DNA of 5,332 bases from Anthropogastromicrobium aceti (GTDB taxonomy: Bacteria > Bacillota > Clostridia > Lachnospirales > Lachnospiraceae): NCBI RefSeq assembly GCF_025567095.1, contig NZ_JAOQJH010000053.1. One strand, 5' to 3'. This document shows, piece after piece, positions 1 to 5,278 of this stretch. How positions within the stretch are numbered: the first letter of the stretch is position 1; each line of letters begins with the position of its first letter. The notes below the pieces were generated by a model, which had not been told where the DNA came from, made no database searches, and saw nothing but the letters and a program-made list of their open reading frames with translations. Both the position numbers and the translations under genes were made by a program.

Positions 1-1017
1 AGCCAGTGGCACATCACAGAAAATGTGCATGAGCCGATTATCAGCCGCAGCGATTTTGAAACCGTACAGCGGATTTTGAAAAACGCGCCCGTCAAACGCC
101 CCAACGGGGACGGGGAAATCCACCCTCTGTCCGGCTTGCTTTTCTGTAAGGACTGCGGCGCAAAAATGCACATTCGTATAGATTACCGGAACGGCGGCAA
201 GCGCCATGTTGCCTATTGCAGCGAGTACCACAAGGGGAAAGCCAAGAACCCCAAATGCAATTCCCCGCACATCATGGACGCGGACTTGCTCATGCAGACC
301 ATCGCGGAAGTGCTGAAGAAAATCGAGGACTATTCTATCAGCAACCGGGCGGAGTTTGAAGCCTTAGTGAAGAAGAACCTTGCCATGCAGCAGACCGACC
401 AGACCAAGAAGCAGCAGAAGCGTATTCCGCAAATCACGACGCGCCTTGAACAGATTGACAAGGTGCTGAACAAGCTCTATGAGGACAACGCCCTCGGCAC
501 GATCCCGCAAGACCGCTATGAGCAGATGTCGCAGAAGTATTCGGAAGAATACTACGCGCTGAAAGCGGAGCTTGCCACGCTCCAAGAGCAGCTATCCGCT
601 TACGAGAACGCGGGAGGACGGGCGCAGAAGTTTTTGAAGCTGACGGAACGCCATGCCGCCTTTACCGACCTGACCCCCGCCATTCTCAACGAGTTTATCA
701 GCCGGATTGAAGTGCATGAGCGCGACCAGAAAAGGGCGAGATACGCAATCCAGCACATCAGCATATATTTCAATTATATCGGCAAGTTTGAGAATGAAGT
801 GACACAGCTTGCAGAGCCGACCGAGCAGGAAATCCGGCAAATGCGGGAGGAAATCGAAGAAGCCAAAAAGGAAAAGAGCCGCGCCTACCACCGGCAGTAT
901 TCAAGGGAGTACCGGGCGCGAAACCTTGAAAAGCAGCGGGAGTATGACCGCATGAAAGCGCGGGAATACCGGGCAAGGCGAAAGGCACAGGCAGCCGCCG
1001 CACAGCCCGCACAGTAA
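1..1017 (+). CDS. Large serine recombinase, C-terminal part (TnpX/TndX type), 5' end outside window
   Basis: The frame is open from base 1, so the GTG at 25 is an internal valine and the catalytic serine domain lies upstream of the window. Of 338 visible residues, the first ~30 resemble the end of the 'recombinase' domain (SRSDFETVQRIL). Next is a zinc ribbon with cysteines at visible residues 49, 52, 73 and 86 (CKDC...YC...KC), then a long charged coiled coil (~115-205). A DUF4368-like segment follows (~225-265, around LNEFISRIEVHERDQKRARY). The tail (~285-338) is very basic and carries REYRAR twice. In this family the zinc ribbon and coiled coil direct att-site recognition and synapsis, and the enzyme excises and integrates Tn4451/Tn5397-like elements without a tyrosine recombinase. 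Transcription probably ends at the terminator just downstream. The family call is secure; the subfamily is inferred from the C-terminal architecture. Confidence 0.93.
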   Translation, partial: SQWHITENVHEPIISRSDFETVQRILKNAPVKRPNGDGEIHPLSGLLFCKDCGAKMHIRIDYRNGGKRHVAYCSEYHKGKAKNPKCNSPHIMDADLLMQTIAEVLKKIEDYSISNRAEFEALVKKNLAMQQTDQTKKQQKRIPQITTRLEQIDKVLNKLYEDNALGTIPQDRYEQMSQKYSEEYYALKAELATLQEQLSAYENAGGRAQKFLKLTERHAAFTDLTPAILNEFISRIEVHERDQKRARYAIQHISIYFNYIGKFENEVTQLAEPTEQEIRQMREEIEEAKKEKSRAYHRQYSREYRARNLEKQREYDRMKAREYRARRKAQAAAAQPAQ

Positions 1018-1036
1018 AACAGAATAACCGATAACC

Positions 1037-1073
1037 AAGAGGGATTTTCCGAACTACGGGAAATCCCTCTTTT
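1037..1073 (+). terminator. Intrinsic terminator after the recombinase gene
   Basis: AAGAGGGATTT (1037-1047) pairs perfectly with AAATCCCTCTT (1061-1071). The stem extends inward by a G-U pair and two C-G pairs to a 7-base loop (GAACTAC, 1051-1057), giving about 14 pairs. A run of T (1070-1073) closes the 3' side. It begins 20 bases after the recombinase stop and separates that gene from the small gene at 1097. Confidence 0.85.
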
Positions 1074-1096
1074 ACGCCCAAAGAAAGGAGCCGCCT

Positions 1097-1127
1097 ATGG
1101 CAGAACAGACCCCCGACAGTATCATTA
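1097..1127 (+). CDS. Start of a small element-associated protein, possibly TnpW family (3' end hidden by Ns)
   Basis: An ATG at 1097 sits 6 bases after AAAGGAG (1084-1090), a strong ribosome binding site. Only MAEQTPDSII is visible before the N run. Small TnpW-family proteins (roughly 50-70 residues) commonly follow TnpX-type recombinase genes in clostridial elements, and an N-terminus with a DSII segment fits my memory of them, but ten residues cannot prove the assignment. If it is TnpW, its stop lies inside the masked interval. The reading frame is formally open through the Ns to 1738, but this need not be a single gene, because a well-placed ribosome binding site and ATG occur at 1424. The end given is the last visible base, not the real end. 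Confidence 0.4.
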
Positions 1128-1340
1128 NNNNNNNNNNNNNNNNNNNNNNNNNNNNNNNNNNNNNNNNNNNNNNNNNNNNNNNNNNNNNNNNNNNNNNNNN
1201 NNNNNNNNNNNNNNNNNNNNNNNNNNNNNNNNNNNNNNNNNNNNNNNNNNNNNNNNNNNNNNNNNNNNNNNNNNNNNNNNNNNNNNNNNNNNNNNNNNNN
1301 NNNNNNNNNNNNNNNNNNNNNNNNNNNNNNNNNNNNNNNN
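1128..1340. other. Unknown sequence (213 Ns)
   Basis: No base is readable. The interval must contain the end of the gene begun at 1097 and may contain the start of a second small gene. Just after it, one frame reads PHFPQVKSREKHPKNAPIA and stops with TAA at 1398-1400, 23 bases before the next gene. This is a possible C-terminal tail but not enough to call a gene. Confidence 0.95.
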
Positions 1341-1385
1341 CCTCATTTTCCCCAAGTCAAGAGCCGGGAAAAACACCCGAAAAAT

Positions 1386-1407
1386 GCCCCTATTGCGTAA
1401 CAGGGGC
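1386..1407 (+). repeat. Small inverted repeat before the 1424 gene
   Basis: GCCCCT (1386-1391) and AGGGGC (1402-1407) are perfect inverted arms around a 10-base loop, directly before the ribosome binding site GAAAGGAG (1411-1418). There is no T run, so it is not a normal terminator. It could shape the mRNA near the start of the 1424 gene, or be chance. Confidence 0.3.
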
Positions 1408-1423
1408 GCAGAAAGGAGAGTTT

Positions 1424-1738
1424 ATGAGAACAGGGCTTACGAAGCAGGAAAAGACCACCGATATTTGGTTTGACGAGAAAGACCCCCTTATCCATATCCG
1501 CACCCACAACACCGACTTAAAGAAGCGGCTTGCCGCCTACGCCGGACAGCACCCCGACCAGTGCCGCCAGACCGACGCAGACCCCGAAACGGGCTGCATG
1601 GAGTTTGATATTGCAAAGGGGCGTTTCTCTTTCCGTCTGACCGCCCCATACAGCGAAGAACGGAGGAACGCCGCCAGCAAAGCGGCAAAGAAACATTCCG
1701 GCAACTTGACACACCCTATTCAAAAAGATGTGCTATAA
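1424..1738 (+). CDS. Conserved small element protein of unknown function (104 aa)
   Basis: I chose the ATG at 1424 because GAAAGGAG (1411-1418) lies 5 bases upstream; the frame is open further left only through the N run. The product is soluble, with no signal peptide or membrane segment. It opens MRTGLTKQEKTTDIWFDEKD and has a body rich in short strands (LIHIRTHNTDLKKRL, GCMEFDIAKGRFSFRLTAPYSEERR). I recognise the pattern as one of the small proteins carried between recombinase and mobilization genes of clostridial elements, sometimes labelled 'molecular chaperone' in automatic annotation without support that I know of. I assign no function. The last ten residues (LTHPIQKDVL) are encoded by DNA that also forms the promoter of the sigma operon, and the TAA stop is part of its -10 box. 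The native C-terminus may therefore have been replaced when the downstream cargo arrived. Confidence 0.75.
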   Translation: MRTGLTKQEKTTDIWFDEKDPLIHIRTHNTDLKKRLAAYAGQHPDQCRQTDADPETGCMEFDIAKGRFSFRLTAPYSEERRNAASKAAKKHSGNLTHPIQKDVL

Positions 1739-1739
1739 T
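1706..1739 (+). promoter_or_regulatory. Probable extended -10 promoter of the sigma/anti-sigma operon
   Basis: TGCTATAAT (1731-1739) is a perfect extended -10 element (TGnTATAAT). A consensus TTGACA lies at 1706-1711, but the spacer is 22 bases against the usual 17, so the extended -10 may do most of the work. Transcription starting near 1746 would give a leader of about 75 bases before the sigma gene. The leader carries two direct copies of GTAGTA (1766-1771 and 1787-1792), 21 bases apart start to start. The promoter lies inside the last codons of the preceding gene. It looks like a housekeeping sigma-A promoter, not an ECF one. Confidence 0.6.
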
Positions 1740-1822
1740 TTTTTTGAAAAAGTTTCGGATTAGATGTAGTATTTGCCGCTGAAACCGTAGTACATAGGTG
1801 AAGCCCGAAAGGAGGCGGTGAG

Positions 1823-2383
1823 ATGATAGACGACGAAAAAATCATAGAAATGTTTTTTGGACGTTCAGAACAAGGCATACGAGAGCTGGATATAAAATAC
1901 GGAAAGGTCTGCCACAATCTTTCCTACCATATCGTAGGCAGCAGACAAGACGCGGAGGAATGTGTAAACGACGCTTATTTAGGCGCATGGAACGCCATTC
2001 CCCCGGCACGACCTAACCCGCTGCTATCTTATCTTGTTAAAATCGTTCGGAACATTTCACTCAAAATCTATTGGAGAAAGGAAGCAGCCAAACGGAGCAG
2101 CCATTACACGATTGCTTTGGAAGAAATTGAAGCCTGTATAGCAGCCCCGAATACAGTAGAAGCAGAAATCGAAGCCAAAGAGTTAGCCCGTATCATTGAA
2201 GCATTTTTAGACACGCTGACTACCGAAAACCGCGTTATTTTCATGCGCCGCTATTGGTTTTCCGACAGCTATAAGGACATAGCCGAGTTTATGGGGCTTT
2301 CAGAAAAAAACATTTCTGTCCGGCTGACCCGTATCCGCGAGAAGATGAAGCAATATTTGATTGAAAGAGAGGTATTCGTATGA
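1823..2383 (+). CDS. ECF-type RNA polymerase sigma factor (186 aa)
   Basis: The start ATG lies 7 bases after AAAGGAGG (1808-1815), an excellent ribosome binding site. Region 2 of sigma-70 covers about residues 24-90: DAEECVNDAYLGAWNAIPP, then LLSYLVKIVRNISLKIYWRK, the usual -10 recognition and melting segment. A short linker leads to region 4 (~125-180), with the helix-turn-helix SYKDIAEFMGLSEKNISVRL followed by TRIREKMKQYL. There is no region 1.1 or region 3, and the length is normal for the ECF group. It would direct RNA polymerase to a private promoter set. Its stop overlaps the start of the membrane protein gene (ATGA at 2380-2383), the usual arrangement for a sigma factor and its anti-sigma partner. 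The coding DNA is lower in GC than the relaxase gene, suggesting separate acquisition. Targets cannot be told from the window. Confidence 0.93.
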   Translation: MIDDEKIIEMFFGRSEQGIRELDIKYGKVCHNLSYHIVGSRQDAEECVNDAYLGAWNAIPPARPNPLLSYLVKIVRNISLKIYWRKEAAKRSSHYTIALEEIEACIAAPNTVEAEIEAKELARIIEAFLDTLTTENRVIFMRRYWFSDSYKDIAEFMGLSEKNISVRLTRIREKMKQYLIEREVFV

Positions 2384-3096
2384 ACGCAAAGAAGTTTTCC
2401 GACGCTATGAGCGAGCTTGACACAAAATATGTCGATGAAGCCCTTAACTACAAAAAGAAAGCAAAGAAACCCGGTTGGGTTAAGTGGGGAGCTATGGCGG
2501 CTTGCTTTGCAGTAATTGCTGTTTTAGGCGTAGGCGTATTTCAAAATGGATTGTTCGGGAACAAAACTGACATTGCCACTTTGGACAACGGAAATGAAAT
2601 CATCTTTGTAAAATCGGAAACTGCTGGCTCAAGCATTGACATTGACGGGACTATAACAACAAGGCAACTTACGGAAACGGAAGCTGCATCTCTTTTTCCA
2701 AACTTGACCGTTACAGCTCATGCAGTTTTTCGTGTTGATGATACTGTTTCCGACAGCAACAAAGAATTGATTGGTTTTGAGGGAAAAATCGAAAATGCCA
2801 AAGTGGTAATATCTACAACGGATATAGCACTACTTGATACGAAGATTGTAGGAAGTGAAGAAAGTAGCGAAGTAAATGGCACAAGCGTGACGGCAGGATA
2901 TTTTGTAACAGACCGGAACAGCGTGGGAGAACAGAATGTAATTTACTATGCGACCTTTAAGTTGGGAGATAGCACCGTATATGTTGAAAATGCGGGTGCA
3001 AAAACTGAAAGCGAAAGTGTGAAAAACGATTTGGCTACCATTATCCAAGAGCTGATAAATAATGGTGCGCTTGACCTAAGTTCTTTCAACGGATAA
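2380..3096 (+). CDS. Probable membrane-anchored anti-sigma factor (238 aa)
   Basis: The ATG overlaps the sigma stop codon (ATGA) and has its own site AAAGAGAGG (2364-2372) 7 bases upstream, so translation is probably coupled. Residues 1-34 are cytoplasmic and charged (KKFSDAMSELDTKYVDEALNY, then a lysine cluster). One membrane helix spans about 36-54 (WGAMAACFAVIAVLGVGVF). Residues 60-238 form a Thr/Ser/Asp-rich outside domain with alternating strands and no cysteine. The short N-terminus with a D-x-KYV-x-EA pattern before the helix resembles the putative anti-sigma proteins paired with clostridial ECF factors. The zinc-binding HxxxCxxC motif of classical ZAS anti-sigma factors is absent; the only cysteine (C42) is in the membrane. 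Inference: the N-terminus holds the sigma factor and the outer domain senses an unknown signal. It could instead be a surface protein merely co-expressed with the sigma factor. A terminator follows at 3123. Confidence 0.75.
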   Translation: MNAKKFSDAMSELDTKYVDEALNYKKKAKKPGWVKWGAMAACFAVIAVLGVGVFQNGLFGNKTDIATLDNGNEIIFVKSETAGSSIDIDGTITTRQLTETEAASLFPNLTVTAHAVFRVDDTVSDSNKELIGFEGKIENAKVVISTTDIALLDTKIVGSEESSEVNGTSVTAGYFVTDRNSVGEQNVIYYATFKLGDSTVYVENAGAKTESESVKNDLATIIQELINNGALDLSSFNG

Positions 3097-3122
3097 CCCC
3101 ATGAAAATTTAATACTACCATC

Positions 3123-3153
3123 AGGACAGCCGAGCAAATCGACTGTCCTTTTT
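3123..3153 (+). terminator. Intrinsic terminator of the sigma/anti-sigma operon
   Basis: AGGACAG (3123-3129) pairs with CTGTCCT (3143-3149). After one C/A mismatch the stem continues CGA/TCG around a GCAAA loop (3134-3138). Five T residues (3149-3153) follow. It lies 26 bases after the stop at 3096, so the sigma operon is closed on this side and the DUF3847-like gene needs another promoter or read-through. Confidence 0.82.
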
Positions 3154-3185
3154 CTATGTCTACGGACAGAAAGGAGCGACCACCC

Positions 3186-3479
3186 ATGACGAAACCGAGA
3201 GAGAAAACCCGCGAGGAATTGCAAGCCGAGATTGAGGACGGAAAGAAGAAAATCCAGCAGTTTGAGAACCGGGAAAAAATGTTGCGTCAGAAGCTATCCA
3301 AAGAGGAACGCAGAACGCGCAGCCACCGCCTTATTGTCCGGGGCGCGGTCTTTGAAAGCGTTGTGCCGGAAGCAAAGAACATGACCGACGAGGAAGCCAC
3401 AGCACTTCTCCGGCTTGCCTTGACGAGTGAACCAGCGCGGGAATATCTGAAAAAACGAGCCGAGGGAGCGACAAGCTGA
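3186..3479 (+). CDS. DUF3847-like small mobilization-associated protein (97 aa)
   Basis: The ATG at 3186 is preferred over the in-frame ATG at 3156 because GAAAGGAG (3169-3176) lies 9 bases before 3186, while 3156 falls just behind the terminator T run with no ribosome binding site. The N-terminal half (about residues 8-50) is a highly charged coiled coil (EELQAEIEDGKKKIQQFENR, then LRQKLSKEERRTRSHRL). The C-terminal half is a compact helical part (AKNMTDEEATALLRLALT...AREYLKKRAEG). This matches my memory of DUF3847 proteins, which sit beside MobA/MobL relaxase genes in clostridial and Bacteroides elements. Its place directly before oriT and the relaxase suggests a relaxosome accessory role like that of MobC, but this is inference from position. 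There is no signal peptide or membrane segment. Confidence 0.8.
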   Translation: MTKPREKTREELQAEIEDGKKKIQQFENREKMLRQKLSKEERRTRSHRLIVRGAVFESVVPEAKNMTDEEATALLRLALTSEPAREYLKKRAEGATS

Positions 3480-3483
3480 AAAT

Positions 3484-3531
3484 CCCTTAGGAACTAAGGG
3501 CGCACTTATACACCCTTACGGGCGTGTGCGC
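3484..3531 (-). other. Probable origin of transfer (oriT), MobQ/IncQ-like, nick on the minus strand
   Basis: The minus strand reads TAAGTGCG (3508-3501) then CCCTTA (3500-3495), matching the nick-site core I know from RSF1010-class and pIP501-class origins (TAAGTGCGCCCT). Directly 5' of it on that strand is a hairpin: on the + strand ACACCC (3510-3515) and GGGcGTGT (3520-3527) pair with one bulged C. RSF1010-class origins likewise have a hairpin just before this core. GCGCAC (3500-3505) and GTGCGC (3526-3531) form a wider inverted repeat around it. On the other side, CCCTTA (3484-3489) and TAAGGG (3495-3500) form a perfect hairpin that includes the nick-proximal bases. By analogy the cut falls near 3500/3501. 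The MobQ-class relaxase starts about 200 bases away. The exact nick and functionality are inferred. Confidence 0.75.
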
Positions 3532-3546
3532 TCTGCCGAGGGCTTG

Positions 3547-3630
3547 TCTCCGCACAGGGAGATTTCCCCGCGCTCCGATATGGCGGCTTTGCCGCAACAA
3601 GGGGCTGCACCCCTTGCGCCGCTTCGCGGC
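3547..3630 (+). repeat. Cluster of short hairpins between oriT core and relaxase gene
   Basis: Four perfect inverted repeats follow each other: TCTCC/GGAGA (3547-3551, 3558-3562), GCGGC/GCCGC with TTT loop (3583-3595), CAAGGGG/CCCCTTG with CTGCA loop (3598-3616), and GCCGC/GCGGC with TTC loop (3618-3630). The second and fourth have mutually complementary arms, so 3583-3587 could instead pair with 3618-3622 and 3591-3595 with 3626-3630. None has a T run, so they are not terminators. They lie beside the nick site and may form single-strand structures in the relaxosome or during transfer; they could also lower read-through translation into the relaxase. The frame crossing them toward the relaxase (from a GTG at 3524) has no ribosome binding site and I do not regard it as coding. 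Confidence 0.7.
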
Positions 3631-3647
3631 TATCCCTGCACACCCAC

Positions 3648-3713
3648 AAAAACAGTACACCCGCTGTTGGCGTCTGTACCATTTTTGCGGGTTTTATTAT
3701 CCTATCCGGGAGG
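3648..3713 (+). promoter_or_regulatory. Leader region of the relaxase gene: competing hairpins, possible -10, ribosome binding site
   Basis: AAAAA-CA-GTACA (3648-3659) can pair with TGTAC-CA-TTTTT (3675-3686), leaving a two-by-two internal loop. Alternatively ACCCGC (3659-3664) can pair with GCGGGT (3687-3692), which is followed by TTT and would act as a weak terminator. The two structures share bases and exclude each other, as in an attenuator. TATTAT (3695-3700) is a possible -10 box but has no -35 at normal distance (TTGGCG at 3667-3672 is 22 bases away). GGGAGG (3708-3713) is the ribosome binding site of the relaxase. Regulation is only suggested by the pattern. Confidence 0.35.
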
Positions 3714-3721
3714 TGATACCC

Positions 3722-5233
3722 ATAGCCATTTACCATTGGAACATCGGCATTGTGAGCCGAGGAAAAGGCAAATCAGCCGTTGCCGCAGCCGCCTACCGAA
3801 GCGGCGAAAAGTTCACAAACGAGTGGGACGGAATGACCCATGACTACACCCGCAAAGGCGGCGTTGTCCATACAGAAATCATGCTGCCGCCCCACGCACC
3901 GCCCTCATTCTCTGACCGTTCAACCTTGTGGAACAGCGTGGAGCTTTACGAGAAAGCCGGGAACGCCCAGCTTGCGCGTGAGATTGACGCAGCGCTCCCC
4001 ATAGAATTATCCAGAGAGGAACAGATCCGGCTTGTCCGGGAATACTGTTCCTCTCAATTTGTTTCCAGAGGAATGTGCGTTGATTATGCCATTCACGACA
4101 CCGACAAAGGCAATCCCCATTGTCATATCATGCTGACCATGCGACCACTTGACGAGCGCGGCGCATGGGCGGCGAAGTCCAAAAAGGAATATGACCTTGA
4201 CGAAAACGGCGAGCGTATCCGCTTGCCAAGTGGCAGATACAAAACCCACAAGGTTGACCTTACAGGCTGGAACGACAAGGACAACACCCTCTTGTGGCGC
4301 AAGGCGTGGGCTGACTATACCAACGACTTTTTGGAGAGGAACGGAAGCCCGGAGCGTATCGACCACCGCAGCAACGCCGAGCGCGGCATTGACGAGATAC
4401 CCACCGTCCACATGGGCGTGGCGGCTTGCCAGATGGAGAAGNNNNNNNNNNNNNNNNNNNNNNNNNNNNNNNNNNNNNNNNNNNNNNNNNNNNNNNNNNN
4501 NNNNNNNNNNNNNNNNNNNNNNNNNNNNNNNNNNNNNNNNNNNNNNNNNNNNNNNNNNNNNNNNNNNNNNNNNNNNNNNNNNNNNNNNNNNNNNNNNNNN
4601 NNNNNNNNNNNNNNNNNNNNNNNNNNNNNNNNNNNNNNNNNNNNNNNNNNNNNNNNNNNNNNNNNNNNNNNNNNNNNNNNNNNNNNNNNNNACACAGCCG
4701 ATGAACTGAAAACCATAGCGGCAGCGGTCAACTATCTTTCCGAGCATGGTATCTCTAATCTTGACGAGCTGGACGCTTCTCTTTCCTCTGTCAGTGATAG
4801 AGCCTATTCAATCCGGGAGGGAATGAAAACCGCCGAGCAGCGCATGAAAGAGCTGCAAAAGCTGATAGAGAACGGAGAGAATTATTTGCAGTACAAGCCC
4901 ATTCATGCCGAACTGAAAAAGCTGAAAAACGGCTGGACGAACAAACGGGATAAGTATGAGGAAGCCCACCGCGCCGAGCTGACCTTATGGAACGCAGCAA
5001 GCCGCTATCTCCATGCAAATCTGACAGATACAAAGACGCTGCCTATCTCCAAATGGAAACAGGAATACGCCGACCTCAAAGGGCAGAGAGATACCGACTA
5101 CACCAAACTGAAAGCTGCCCGCGCCGAGGTTGCCGAGCTTCAAAAAATCCGCAAATGCGTGGATATTGCACTCCGCGCCGACCAGCCGGAACAGACACAG
5201 AACCGCGCCAAGCGGCATGAACAGGAGCGATAA
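3722..5233 (+). CDS. mobA: MobA/MobL (MobQ-class) relaxase, probable ATA start
   Basis: This enzyme nicks oriT, stays covalently bound to the 5' end and pilots the strand to the recipient. Numbering from the ATA at 3722, the protein opens (M)AIYHWNIGIVSRGKGKSAV and the motif I tyrosine is Y25 (AAAYRSG), the same place as in RSF1010 MobA. The metal-binding motif III is H125-x7-H133-C-H135 (HDTDKGNPHCHIMLTMRP). Residues ~1-240 are the relaxase domain. The part after the N run (~325-503) is charged, lysine-rich coiled coil with no helicase or primase motif visible. Full length is about 503 residues. The ATA lies 8 bases after GGGAGG (3708-3713), ideal spacing. An in-frame GTG at 3713 overlaps that site, and the GTG at 3752 would remove the conserved first strand. 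The frame is the same on both sides of the 250-N gap. oriT lies just upstream and a terminator-like hairpin follows. Confidence 0.92.
   Translation: MAIYHWNIGIVSRGKGKSAVAAAAYRSGEKFTNEWDGMTHDYTRKGGVVHTEIMLPPHAPPSFSDRSTLWNSVELYEKAGNAQLAREIDAALPIELSREEQIRLVREYCSSQFVSRGMCVDYAIHDTDKGNPHCHIMLTMRPLDERGAWAAKSKKEYDLDENGERIRLPSGRYKTHKVDLTGWNDKDNTLLWRKAWADYTNDFLERNGSPERIDHRSNAERGIDEIPTVHMGVAACQMEKXXXXXXXXXXXXXXXXXXXXXXXXXXXXXXXXXXXXXXXXXXXXXXXXXXXXXXXXXXXXXXXXXXXXXXXXXXXXXXXXXXXXTADELKTIAAAVNYLSEHGISNLDELDASLSSVSDRAYSIREGMKTAEQRMKELQKLIENGENYLQYKPIHAELKKLKNGWTNKRDKYEEAHRAELTLWNAASRYLHANLTDTKTLPISKWKQEYADLKGQRDTDYTKLKAARAEVAELQKIRKCVDIALRADQPEQTQNRAKRHEQER
4442..4691. other. Unknown sequence (250 Ns) inside the relaxase gene
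   Basis: No base is readable. The relaxase frame enters after GAG-AAG (4436-4441) and continues in register at ACA-GCC-GAT (4694 onward), so the N run probably keeps the true length. The hidden ~84 codons lie between the relaxase domain and the C-terminal coiled coil. Confidence 0.95.
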
Positions 5234-5238
5234 AGGAA

Positions 5239-5278
5239 AGGACGGGCAAGCGGTTTTGCCTGTCCGTCCTAAATGTTT
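5239..5278 (+). terminator. Terminator-like hairpin after the relaxase gene
   Basis: AGGACGG (5239-5245) pairs with CCGTCCT (5264-5270). The stem extends by G-U, C-G and A-T pairs, or alternatively GGCAA (5245-5249) pairs with TTGCC (5256-5260). A T run (TTTT, 5275-5278) follows, but AAATG separates it from the stem, so termination may be inefficient. It begins six bases after the relaxase stop. The remaining bases to 5332 hold no feature that I can support. Confidence 0.55.

Noticed and set aside
25..27. GTG at 25 as the start of a short stand-alone recombinase-related protein
   Set aside because: The frame is open to base 1 with residues SQWHITEN that fit the recombinase domain, so the gene simply continues left of the window.
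1780..1809. TGAAAC (1780-1785) as the -35 of an autoregulatory ECF promoter
   Set aside because: The expected CGT-type -10 is not found 16-17 bases downstream; the nearest CGA is 20 bases away and overlaps the ribosome binding site region.
3484..3500. Hairpin CCCTTA/TAAGGG as a terminator of the DUF3847-like gene
   Set aside because: No T run follows on either strand; the arm instead overlaps the presumed nick site.
3583..3630. Short repeated hairpins as a CRISPR or REP array
   Set aside because: The arms are only 5-7 bases, the units differ in sequence, and there are no regularly spaced identical repeats with spacers.
3524..3721. In-frame 5' extension of the relaxase from GTG 3524, adding 66 residues
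   Set aside because: It runs through oriT and several hairpins, has no ribosome binding site, and its translation (Arg/Cys/Pro-rich) does not resemble relaxase N-termini; family similarity begins at AIYHWN.
4007..4747. Long minus-strand frame opposite the relaxase gene
   Set aside because: It is the antisense shadow of well-conserved relaxase codons, partly made of Ns, and has no recognisable protein features.
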